64,000 bases of DNA from Rhodoferax ferrireducens (GTDB lineage Bacteria; Pseudomonadota; Gammaproteobacteria; Burkholderiales; Burkholderiaceae_C): contig MTEI01000001.1 of NCBI GenBank assembly GCA_002083775.1, positions 434,001 to 498,000 on the forward strand. Direction: 5' to 3'. The notes beneath the pieces are model-generated. The model worked only from the letters and a program-made list of their open reading frames with translations. It did not search any database and was not told the DNA's origin. The first letter of the stretch is position 1. Each line of letters starts with the position of its first letter. This document shows, one piece after another, positions 57,142 through 64,000 of the stretch. The translations under genes and the position numbers were made by a program.

Positions 57142-58242
57142 CTATTTTTTCGCGCCAACTTTGCTGTACATGAAGAAAGAGAAAGAACCTTCGGCAAGTC
57201 GGTGCCAGCCGTTTTCCATCTCTTTGAACTTGGCAAAGTCTGTGTAGATTTTCTTGAAATCCGGGTTTTTGGCCATGATTTCCTCGTACACCTCGTTCGC
57301 AGCTTTGTACGACGCTTCCATCACATCTTTGGGGAACTGCCGCAATTGGGTGCCTGTTCCAACCATTTCAGTCAAAGCCGTTGGATTTTTGGCATCGTAC
57401 TTGGCGAGCATGTCAGTATTGGCATCTGCGCAAGCTATTTTCAGAATCGCTTGGTATTCTTTGGGAAGTTTATCCCATTCCTTGCTGTTGATGTACAAAG
57501 AAACTTGGGTGCTACCTTCCCACCAGGCAGGGTAGTAATAGAACTTGGCGACTTTGTTGAAGCCAAGTTTCTTGTCGTCATAAGGCCCCACCCATTCGGT
57601 GGCATCAATCGTGCCTTTCTCAAGCGCAGGGTAAATGTCAGCACCGGAGAGCTGCTGTGCAACCACACCAAGTTTGCCGAGCACTTCTCCAGCCATGCCA
57701 GCAATGCGCATTTTGAGGCCCTTGAGGTCCGCAACAGACTTGATTTCCTTGCGGTACCAGCCCCCCATTTGCGAGCCGGTATTCCCGCAGGGAATAGGAA
57801 CGATGTTGGATTTGGCAAAAAATTCACTCAGCAGCTTTCCGCCGTTGCCATGCCGAATCCAGGCATTCATCTGCCGGTTGTTCATGCCGAAGGGGATGCC
57901 GGTATCAATACAGAACGTCGGATCTTTGCCATAAAAATAATAGCCGCAGGTGTGACCGCACTCGACAGTGGCATCTTTGACAGCATCCAGAACGCCCGGG
58001 CCCGGCACAATCTCGCCCGCTGCGAAGACCTGAATCTGGAATTTTCCGCCCGTCGCTTCAGCAACCCGGGCAGCCATGACCTCAGCGCCACCGTAGATCG
58101 TGTCCAGACTTTTCGGGAAACTCGATGCCAGCCGCCATTTGATGGTGGGACCTGTCTGTGCGATGGCCGGCATTGCAACGGTACCGGCGGCTCCAGCGGC
58201 TAGGCCAACGCTGGCTTTGCTTAAAAATGAACGTCTTTCCAT
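57142..58242 (-). CDS. dctP: TRAP transporter substrate-binding protein (keto-acid type)
   Basis: A 366-residue periplasmic protein with a Tat leader (MERRSFLSKASVGLAAGAAG). IKWRLASSFPKSLDTIYGGAEVMAARVAEAT, GIPFGMNNRQMNAW and EKGTIDATEWVGPYDDKKLGF are typical of the TakP-like group that binds 2-oxo acids or lactate via calcium. The opposite orientation to dctQM is unusual; the same spacing and terminator imply separate promoters for binder and permease. Confidence 0.9.
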   Translation of the reverse strand: MERRSFLSKASVGLAAGAAGTVAMPAIAQTGPTIKWRLASSFPKSLDTIYGGAEVMAARVAEATGGKFQIQVFAAGEIVPGPGVLDAVKDATVECGHTCGYYFYGKDPTFCIDTGIPFGMNNRQMNAWIRHGNGGKLLSEFFAKSNIVPIPCGNTGSQMGGWYRKEIKSVADLKGLKMRIAGMAGEVLGKLGVVAQQLSGADIYPALEKGTIDATEWVGPYDDKKLGFNKVAKFYYYPAWWEGSTQVSLYINSKEWDKLPKEYQAILKIACADANTDMLAKYDAKNPTALTEMVGTGTQLRQFPKDVMEASYKAANEVYEEIMAKNPDFKKIYTDFAKFKEMENGWHRLAEGSFSFFMYSKVGAKK

Positions 58243-58524
58243 GACTGCGTACTCCAGAAGTTAGTGAACTCAACACGCTTTTTTTGTTTGATTGTTGGCA
58301 CTGCAGGTCAGGGGGCGGAGCTAGCAATCGTTGCATTTCTGGTTGAAGTTGCAACTCCGCCTCTTGCCCAGCAGGCTATAACCTCAGGGGTGGCTTGGTC
58401 TGTTTTTGACCAGAACCATTCAAGAGCAAACATGGCAACCAAACGTCAGCAGTATCGCACCGTAGAACTGTCACGTGCTCGCATGATTACCCTCAGATGG
58501 TTGCCCCGAAGTCAAGTAAGAGCG

Positions 58525-59571
58525 TCAGAACGCCACTTTTTCCGCCTCCAGATAAGCGAGGCTGGTGTATTTGCCAATGTTGGCATCAAACCCCTGCATG
58601 GTTTTGGCACGGCTGGCCACGCGTGGGTCGGTCAACACCATGACTTTGGCTTCGGCTTCGGTTTTGCCTTCTTCAATGGCTTTCAGACACGGCTCCCAAA
58701 TGCCTGAGAGGAAACGGCCATAGGTTTCCAGCAGGTCATGGCGTGCCTCGCCGTGGCCGGGCAGCCAGAGCTGGTCACCCGCAGCAGCGGCCAGCGCTTT
58801 GTAATATTTGAACGTGCCAGGGTAGGAGCCATCGTCGATATTGGCAATGCGGTTGGCCATGACGATGTCGCCCACCGCCGTCACCTTGTCCTGCACCACT
58901 TGCACACACAGGTCAGACGGCGTGTGCGCCTTGCCGTAAAAGTGCATGTTGAGGGTAATGTCGCCAAACTGCAGCGTCTGGCCGTGCGTCACCAACTGGT
59001 TTGGCGGCACGATTTGGGTGCCAGCGGTGGCCTGGTTGGTCCAGCGCTCCATCAGGCTGCGCCAGGTGCTGCCTTCATAACCCTTGATCTGCTCCGCCGT
59101 GCCTGCCAGCGCGTAAATCGGCAACTTGTCGCCATAGGCCTGGGCAAAGGCATGGTTGCCCAGCCAGTGATCGCCGTGGTAGTGGGTGTTGAACACCGCC
59201 ACCACCGGTTTCGGCGTCACTTTTTTGATCATGCGCAGCGCCATCTGGCCAATCTGCAGCGAGCTGCCCGAGTCGAGCACCACGACACCGGCGCTGGTGA
59301 CCACAAAGGTCACGTTGGACATCATGCCTTTGTTCTCGGGGGTGGGGAAACCATCAGCGGCGAAGATGGTCCAGATGTGGTCAGACATCTGCTTGGGCGC
59401 GATGTCGGGCACCGGCCCGCCTTCAATGAAGTCGCCCACCTGGACAGCGAACGACCGCGCCTCGGGCCACAGCGCTAGCGTGCCGGTACCCAGTGCCAGC
59501 CCGGCACCGAGCAGGGCGCGTCGGCTGATCAGGGGCGCGCGCGCTGCGGCGCTTTTTGGAAGATATGTCAT
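58525..59571 (-). CDS. Tat-exported metallo-beta-lactamase fold hydrolase (SoxH-like)
   Basis: A 348-residue protein with a Tat signal (ISRRALLGAGLALGTGTL) and the metal-site motif FNTHYHGDHWLGNHAF, plus GKAHTPSDL, VGDIVMANRI and WLPGHGE. It resembles the quinoprotein-relay or SoxH type of exported MBL proteins. It may act on a sulfur compound or on a methanol-dehydrogenase-like system, neither visible here. It lies upstream of dctP on the same strand, separated by about 280 bases with no gene. Confidence 0.78.
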   Translation of the reverse strand: MTYLPKSAAARAPLISRRALLGAGLALGTGTLALWPEARSFAVQVGDFIEGGPVPDIAPKQMSDHIWTIFAADGFPTPENKGMMSNVTFVVTSAGVVVLDSGSSLQIGQMALRMIKKVTPKPVVAVFNTHYHGDHWLGNHAFAQAYGDKLPIYALAGTAEQIKGYEGSTWRSLMERWTNQATAGTQIVPPNQLVTHGQTLQFGDITLNMHFYGKAHTPSDLCVQVVQDKVTAVGDIVMANRIANIDDGSYPGTFKYYKALAAAAGDQLWLPGHGEARHDLLETYGRFLSGIWEPCLKAIEEGKTEAEAKVMVLTDPRVASRAKTMQGFDANIGKYTSLAYLEAEKVAF

Positions 59572-59686
59572 AGCAGTGTCTCCTTATATTTTGCGGGACT
59601 TTACACGATAGGCCTTCAAAGTGCCGGCCGACGTGGCGGCTCTTACAATTTTTCCCCCGCCACAGGCGTCCAATTATTTTTGCATC

Positions 59687-60286
59687 ATGAATTTCTGGGA
59701 TCAACGTTTTGCCGAACCTGGCTTCAAATATGGCACCGAGCCCAACGCGTTTGTGCAGCAGCAGGCGGCGCGCCTGAAGCCCGGCAGCCGGGTACTGCTG
59801 CCGGGGGACGGTGAAGGGCGCAACGGCGTCTGGTTGGCGCAGCAGGGGCACCACGTGACTTCGGTCGATTTATCGGCGGTTGGGTTGAAAAAAGCCGCTG
59901 ACCTGGCGGCACAGCGTGGCGTGCAGTTGACCACCCAGCAGGTGGACCTGGCCCACTGGGCGCCCGAGCCGGAGCAGTTTGATGCGGTGATGATCGTCTT
60001 CACCCACCTGCCCGAGAGCTTTCGCCGCGATGCGCACCGTCGCTTGGCGCAGGGCCTCAAGCCGGGTGGCCGTTTGGTGATGGAGGCGTTTCATCCTGAG
60101 CAGATGCGCCACACCAGCGGTGGCCCGCGCGATGTGGACATGCTCTACAGCGCTGAGCAGCTCAGCGACGACTTTGCCGGGCTGCTGGCACCCGAGCACG
60201 TCTGGCACGGCGAAATCGCCCTGGCCGAAGGCCCAGGCCATCAGGGGCCCGCCGTGGTGACCCGTTGGACGGGTCTGAAGTTATAA
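59687..60286 (+). CDS. Class I SAM-dependent methyltransferase (TehB-like)
   Basis: A 199-residue enzyme. SRVLLPGDGEGRNGVWLAQQGHHVTSVDLS is the SAM-binding motif I and II region, FDAVMIVFTHLP motif IV, and LKPGGRLVMEAFH motif V/VI. The overall style matches the tellurite/thiol methyltransferase group, but the substrate is unknown. ATG 59687 starts just before the FWDQRF helix. A dispersed palindrome follows. Confidence 0.85.
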   Translation: MNFWDQRFAEPGFKYGTEPNAFVQQQAARLKPGSRVLLPGDGEGRNGVWLAQQGHHVTSVDLSAVGLKKAADLAAQRGVQLTTQQVDLAHWAPEPEQFDAVMIVFTHLPESFRRDAHRRLAQGLKPGGRLVMEAFHPEQMRHTSGGPRDVDMLYSAEQLSDDFAGLLAPEHVWHGEIALAEGPGHQGPAVVTRWTGLKL

Positions 60287-60290
60287 GCCA

Positions 60291-60352
60291 AATTGGCCTC
60301 TAGCCCTTATAAAATAAGGGCTGGTTACTATTTAAATAGTAGTATTTCTGTA
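60291..60352 (+). repeat. Family-1 palindromic repeat after the methyltransferase gene
   Basis: AATTGGCCTCTAGCCCTTAT, AAAATAAGGGCTGGTTACTA and TTTAAATAGTAGTATTTCTG form one of the most complete copies, with the stem GCCCTTAT / ATAAGGGC plus a second inverted pair TACTATT / AATAGTA. It lies in the convergent gap before the ABC exporter genes. Confidence 0.9.
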
Positions 60353-60385
60353 GATGGCACCGGTATCTTGTTGCGACGGTCTGCG

Positions 60386-61096
60386 TCAAACTTCGCGCCC
60401 CTCACCGGCTTCCTCCACCGTCTGCCCGTCGCGGATGTGGTAGATCCGCTTGAAGGTAGGGATGATCTTTTCATCGTGCGTGACGACGATGATGGCGGCC
60501 TGAAACTGGCGCGCCATCTGGTTCAGGATGCGCATCACACCCAGCGCGCGTTCGCTGTCCAGCGGCGCGGTGGGCTCGTCCGCCAGAATCACCGGCGGCC
60601 GGTTCGCCAACGCGCGGGCGATCGACACACGCTGCTGCTCACCCCCTGAGAGTTGCGACGGCTCGGCTTTGGCGCGATGCTGCACGTCCAGCGCGGTCAG
60701 CAGTTCCAGCGCCCGCGCGCGGGAAGCCGTATTGGACTGGCCTGCCAGCATCGGCAGCAACGCCACGTTGTCGGTCACGTCCAGAAACGGGATCAGGTAC
60801 GGGGCCTGAAAGATGAAGCCAATGCGGTCGCGCCGCAGCGCGCGCAGGTCTTTGACGCGCCAGCCGTTGTCGTAAATCACATCGTTGCCCAGCGTCATGC
60901 GACCCGACGTGGGCTCGATGATGGCACCCAGGCATTTGAGCAGCGTGCTTTTGCCCGAGCCCGACGGTCCGACCAGCCCCACTACCTCACCCGGCGCCAC
61001 GCTCATGCTGACACTTTTCAGCGCTTCAACCGCGCTGTCGCCCTTGCCATAAACCTTGCGCAGGTTTTCGATATGAATGCCCCCAGCATGGATCAT
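60386..61096 (-). CDS. ABC exporter ATPase (DevA/MacB-LolD type)
   Basis: A 236-residue ATPase with Walker A GPSGSGKSTLL, signature LSGGEQQRVSIARAL, Walker B VILADEPTAPLDSE and the H-loop IVVTHDEKI. It belongs to the MacB/LolD/DevA group that works with FtsX-like permeases. ATG 61096 is preferred; a longer start would fall within repeat sequence. It is separated by about 200 bases from the permease, with a repeat between. Confidence 0.88.
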   Translation of the reverse strand: MIHAGGIHIENLRKVYGKGDSAVEALKSVSMSVAPGEVVGLVGPSGSGKSTLLKCLGAIIEPTSGRMTLGNDVIYDNGWRVKDLRALRRDRIGFIFQAPYLIPFLDVTDNVALLPMLAGQSNTASRARALELLTALDVQHRAKAEPSQLSGGEQQRVSIARALANRPPVILADEPTAPLDSERALGVMRILNQMARQFQAAIIVVTHDEKIIPTFKRIYHIRDGQTVEEAGEGREV

Positions 61097-61140
61097 TTTT
61101 TGTTCCTGCTTTGTATTGGGGTGCGGTGGCCAGTAGAAGT

Positions 61141-61208
61141 TGTCATGCCGGACTCGATCCGGCATCCATGCCGTAAATACCTGGATTGCGGATCAGGTCC
61201 GCAATGAC
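61141..61208 (+). repeat. Two-hairpin palindromic repeat in the ABC exporter locus
   Basis: TGTCATGCCGG-ACTCGAT-CCGGCAT followed by TGGATTGCGGATCAGGTCCG and CAATGAC gives two adjacent hairpins bounded by TGTCAT and ATGAC inverted ends. This layout is that of widespread interspersed proteobacterial repeats. It lies between the permease and ATPase genes. Confidence 0.75.
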
Positions 61209-61304
61209 CCGTACTTTCATCATTCAGCCCATTTCTGCCTCGCGGGCCAAGGCAAGGGTGCAGCAAGTCCACGGCTTGCGATGGGATCGGTATAAGTTTC
61301 ATCA

Positions 61305-62498
61305 TCATCCAATCGCCGAAGCCGGGTCCACCTGAAGCGCCGCGCGAATGGCCAGCGTGCTGGCCAGTGCGCAGATGATCAACGTCGCCAGCAGGCCAAT
61401 CACCGCGTCAGAAGGCAGCAACAGCACATATTTGGGAAACACCGGTGCCCAGGCGGTAGACACCACTTTGCCGACCACAAAACCAATCAGCCCCAGGCCC
61501 AGCGCCTGTTGCAGGATCATCCCGGCAATGGTGCGGTTGCGTGTGCCAATGAGCTTGAGCACGGCTATCTCGCGGATCTTGCCCAGCGTCATGGTGTAGA
61601 TGATGAACGCCACAATCGCCGCGCTCACCACCGACAAAATGCCCAGAAACATGCCAATCTGCCGCGCTGAGGTGGCAATAAGCTTGGCCACCAGAATGTC
61701 TTCCATGTCCGCGCGGGTGAACACCTGCACGTGTTTCCAGCGTTTCAGCGACTCGGCCACCTCGTTCGCCTGCCAGCCGGGTTGCAACTGCACCAGCACC
61801 GCGTTCACGTTGTGGCTGCTGCTTTGCAAACCCTGCACCGCCTCCAGCAGTCCGGGTACGCCCGGGCGGTTGAAGGCCGGGTTAGCGGCGGTGCGGGCGC
61901 GGTCGTTCAGGATGGCGTCGTTGTCTTTCAGAAACTGCGCCTCCTGCGCGTCTTTCAGCGGAATGAACACCATCGGATCACCGCCCGAAGACACCATGCG
62001 CTGCGTGACACCCACCACCCGGTAGTCGTGGCGGCGCACGCGCAGAGACTCGCCGAGCTTGAAACCGGTTTTCACATCCACCACCGCCTCATAGTGGTTG
62101 CGGGTGAGTTGCCGCCCGGCTACCAGGTAGCTGGGTTCACCGGGCTGGCCGGGCTCGATGCCCACCACCATCACCCGCACCTCGTCACCACCGACTTTTT
62201 GCACCTGCTGCGTCAGGTAAGTAACATTGGCCGCGCGGCCCACGCCGGGCATGCCCTGCACGCTGCGCACCACGTCGTCCTTGATGCTGCTGGCTTCGGC
62301 ATACGGGCCCTGGGTGTCTTTTTGCACCACCCACAGGTCGGCACCGCTGTTGGTCAGCAGCGCCTGCGCGTCGTCGATCATGCCTCGGTAGATACCGGCC
62401 ATGGACAGCGTCACCCCAATCAGCAGGCCCAGCCCCATGCCGGTCAGGGCAAATTTGCCCCAGCCGTGCAGGATGTCGCGCCCGGCCAGGCTGATCAC
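61305..62498 (-). CDS. ABC exporter permease (DevC/FtsX-like)
   Basis: A 397-residue membrane protein: one N-terminal membrane helix (LTGMGLGLLIGVTLSMAGIY), a large periplasmic core (about residues 40-270) and three C-terminal helices (FLGILSVVSAAIVAFIIYTM and two more). It is the MacB/DevC type of permease used for lipid, peptide or antibiotic export. Its start overlaps the adaptor gene stop by four bases. Confidence 0.88.
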   Translation of the reverse strand: MISLAGRDILHGWGKFALTGMGLGLLIGVTLSMAGIYRGMIDDAQALLTNSGADLWVVQKDTQGPYAEASSIKDDVVRSVQGMPGVGRAANVTYLTQQVQKVGGDEVRVMVVGIEPGQPGEPSYLVAGRQLTRNHYEAVVDVKTGFKLGESLRVRRHDYRVVGVTQRMVSSGGDPMVFIPLKDAQEAQFLKDNDAILNDRARTAANPAFNRPGVPGLLEAVQGLQSSSHNVNAVLVQLQPGWQANEVAESLKRWKHVQVFTRADMEDILVAKLIATSARQIGMFLGILSVVSAAIVAFIIYTMTLGKIREIAVLKLIGTRNRTIAGMILQQALGLGLIGFVVGKVVSTAWAPVFPKYVLLLPSDAVIGLLATLIICALASTLAIRAALQVDPASAIG

Positions 62499-63691
62499 GG
62501 CTTGGCTCCGGTTTTCACCAACGTATCCACCACCTTGATGCGGCTACCCGACTGCAGCATTTTTTCGCTGTAGATCACCACCCGGTTCTCTTTGGCCAGG
62601 CCTTGCAGCACCTGCACCTGGCCGTCCAGGCTTTGCACGCCGAGTTTCACTGGCGCAAATTCGAGTTGATCGCCTGCCAGCCGCCAAACGCCAGTTTGCC
62701 CCTGCTGGCGCTGAATGGCCGCATTGGGCAACAGCAGCGTGGGCGCGGTGGCAGGCAGTTGCAAGGTGACTTCGGCCATTTCACCCACCGACACGTGGGC
62801 GGGCATTTGGGTAAAGGCCACCTGGGCCATGCGCTCCTCGGTCACGGGGTCGGCCAACAGCTCCAGGCGTGCCACTTGGCCGGAAAGCGTGGTTTGCGGC
62901 TGCGAACGCAGCACGATGCTGCCCGCCAGGCCAGTGGCTAATCCTGCAGAGCGGCCCTGATCCACCCGCAATTTCACCCACAAACTGGCTGGGTCGATCA
63001 GCCGCAGCACCGGTTGGCCCACCACCACGGTGCTACCGGCTTCCGCGTCCCGGCTGGTGACCACGCCACTGGCCGGGGCCAGCAGGCGCACATTGCCACG
63101 CTGCTGCGCCAGCGCGGCGCGCTCGGCTTTGATGCGCGCCAGGTCTTGCCCGGCACCCGCCAGGTTGGCCTGGGCAGCTTGGGTGGCGGCGTCGGCGGAG
63201 GCTTGTTCCTGCAGCTTGGCCTCCAAGGCACCGGCGCTGATGAAGTTTTGCCGCGCCAAGTCCTGGTTGCGCCGGGTGTTGGCGGCTGCTAGGGCCCGCC
63301 GGGCGCTGGCATCACTCACCTGCGCCTGGGCGCTGAGCTGGCTGCTGCCTGCACGCGCCAGACTGGCATCCAAAGCTGCCAGGCGCTGATCCAGGTCCAC
63401 CGGGTCCATCTCGGCCAGCAGTTGCCCAGCTTGGACTTGGTCACCCACGTCCACCCGCACGCTCAGCACGCGCCCGGCCACGGTGGGGCCAATCAGCCAG
63501 CTGCGCCGGGCCTCCACCGTGCCAATGCCAAAAATGGCCGGACTGATACTGCCCTCAACCGGCTGGCTGACGGTGACCTTGATTGGCGCCAGCGGCCCGG
63601 TGCGCAGCGACACATAAGCCACCGCACCGATCAGGGCCAGCGCTGCGGCACCTATCGCAACGCGGCGCAGCAGGAGTTGTCTGGAGTTCAT
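62495..63691 (-). CDS. Periplasmic adaptor protein (HlyD/MacA/DevB type)
   Basis: A 398-residue membrane-fusion protein. A single N-terminal helix (VAIGAAALALIGAVAYVSLR) is followed by a biotinyl-lipoyl half-motif (RVDVGDQVQAGQLLAEMDPVD), a coiled-coil hairpin (about residues 100-190), the second lipoyl half (LLAPASGVVTSRDAEAG) and a beta barrel. It should bridge the FtsX-like permease to an outer-membrane channel not present here. Confidence 0.9.
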   Translation of the reverse strand: MNSRQLLLRRVAIGAAALALIGAVAYVSLRTGPLAPIKVTVSQPVEGSISPAIFGIGTVEARRSWLIGPTVAGRVLSVRVDVGDQVQAGQLLAEMDPVDLDQRLAALDASLARAGSSQLSAQAQVSDASARRALAAANTRRNQDLARQNFISAGALEAKLQEQASADAATQAAQANLAGAGQDLARIKAERAALAQQRGNVRLLAPASGVVTSRDAEAGSTVVVGQPVLRLIDPASLWVKLRVDQGRSAGLATGLAGSIVLRSQPQTTLSGQVARLELLADPVTEERMAQVAFTQMPAHVSVGEMAEVTLQLPATAPTLLLPNAAIQRQQGQTGVWRLAGDQLEFAPVKLGVQSLDGQVQVLQGLAKENRVVIYSEKMLQSGSRIKVVDTLVKTGAKP

Positions 63692-63721
63692 AAAGCAGCT
63701 TTCAAAGGAAGACGGGCAGGG

Positions 63722-64000
63722 TCAAAGGGTTGCGGCGTCAGGCTGAGCGGTCGCTGGACTGGCGCACAAACCGCGCCGGTAAAGGGCAAACACGCCGGGT
63801 GCCAGCTGGGTCATGGCGGCCACGTCGCCCGACATCAGGGACTGCATCACCAGCCCCTGCACGGCACCAATAAAAAGCATGCAAGCCCCGGTCAGATCTG
63901 CCTGGGGTGCTATCAGGTCTTCTTGCTGAGCCTGCAGTAACAAATGCATCAGCAAGGTGCGGTACTGCTGCATGAGCTGACGCACGCGGGCTTTCAGGGC
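63722..64000 (-). CDS. C-terminal part of a TetR-family regulator, cut by the window edge
   Basis: The visible part (to at least 87 residues) has the TetR C-terminal pattern YRTLLMHLLLQAQQEDLIAPQADLTGACMLFIGAVQGLVMQSL. The DNA-binding N-terminus lies beyond the window. It precedes the adaptor gene on the same strand by 30 bases and probably regulates the exporter operon. Confidence 0.7.
   Translation of the reverse strand, partial: ALKARVRQLMQQYRTLLMHLLLQAQQEDLIAPQADLTGACMLFIGAVQGLVMQSLMSGDVAAMTQLAPGVFALYRRGLCASPATAQPDAATL

Noticed and set aside
1..64000. CRISPR arrays, tRNA or rRNA genes, prophage or insertion sequences
   Set aside because: No regularly spaced direct repeats, no cloverleaf or rRNA-like stretch, and no transposase, integrase or phage gene were seen on either strand.

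Overview
The window is about 64 kb of GC-rich chromosome from a betaproteobacterium. Gene content, protein style and dispersed repeats suggest order Burkholderiales, family Comamonadaceae, perhaps close to Rhodoferax or Polaromonas; this is inference, since there is no rRNA to anchor it. I saw no tRNA, rRNA, CRISPR array, prophage or complete insertion sequence.

Region 1 (1-17.1 kb) is a cobalamin locus. bluB (minus) and btuB plus a long cob/btu operon (plus) diverge from two back-to-back cobalamin riboswitches. The operon runs btuB, cbiA, a cytoplasmic-looking cobalamin-binding protein, cobU, btuF, btuC, btuD, cobO, cbiB, cobD-type decarboxylase, cobQ, a small membrane protein, cobT, cobS and an alpha-ribazole phosphatase. 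It covers uptake, adenosylation, late amidation and nucleotide-loop assembly; no corrin-ring genes are present. Region 2 (17.1-29.9 kb) holds two HDOD proteins flanking nth, a PLP aminotransferase, a PAS-GGDEF diguanylate cyclase, a translationally coupled ATP-grasp/asparagine-synthase-like pair, a TlpA-like thioredoxin, an OmpR-type two-component system and two small exported proteins.

Region 3 (30-41 kb) mixes sulfur and oxidative stress functions: an ArsR-rhodanese fusion regulator with a palindromic operator that recurs before a periplasmic rhodanese gene, a DsrE protein, ChrA, a protein tyrosine phosphatase, DUF3422, a dihaem cytochrome c peroxidase divergent from oxyR with an excellent OxyR site between them, a ZIP transporter and Dps. 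Region 4 (40.7-45.2 kb) is iron uptake: feoA-feoA-feoB-feoC (minus), then decayed remains of a TonB siderophore receptor, a frameshifted exbD and a hemP-like fragment.

Region 5 (46-54.8 kb) is the most interesting metabolic unit: a tightly packed five-gene operon with a cytochrome bd-like membrane subunit fused to a haem-c domain, a second polytopic subunit, a monohaem cytochrome c, a flavocytochrome c sulfide dehydrogenase flavoprotein and a dihaem cytochrome c. Downstream are a peroxiredoxin, a persulfide-dioxygenase-like metallo-beta-lactamase fold protein, a DsrE-like exported protein and a rhodanese. I read this as a sulfide-oxidising chain that may deliver electrons directly to oxygen. 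Region 6 (55-64 kb) has a TRAP transporter, a Tat-exported metallo-hydrolase, a methyltransferase and an ABC exporter with adaptor and a truncated TetR-like regulator at the edge.

A family of about 60-bp imperfect palindromes runs through the window (about twelve good copies). Half lie inside cobalamin genes, and every copy read in the sense direction uses the same single open frame, encoding variants of P-L-A-L-I-x-K-G-x-x-A-T. They resemble in concept the in-frame palindromic elements of Rickettsia. Two further hairpin families are present, each showing a conserved core with stems that change in a compensated way.
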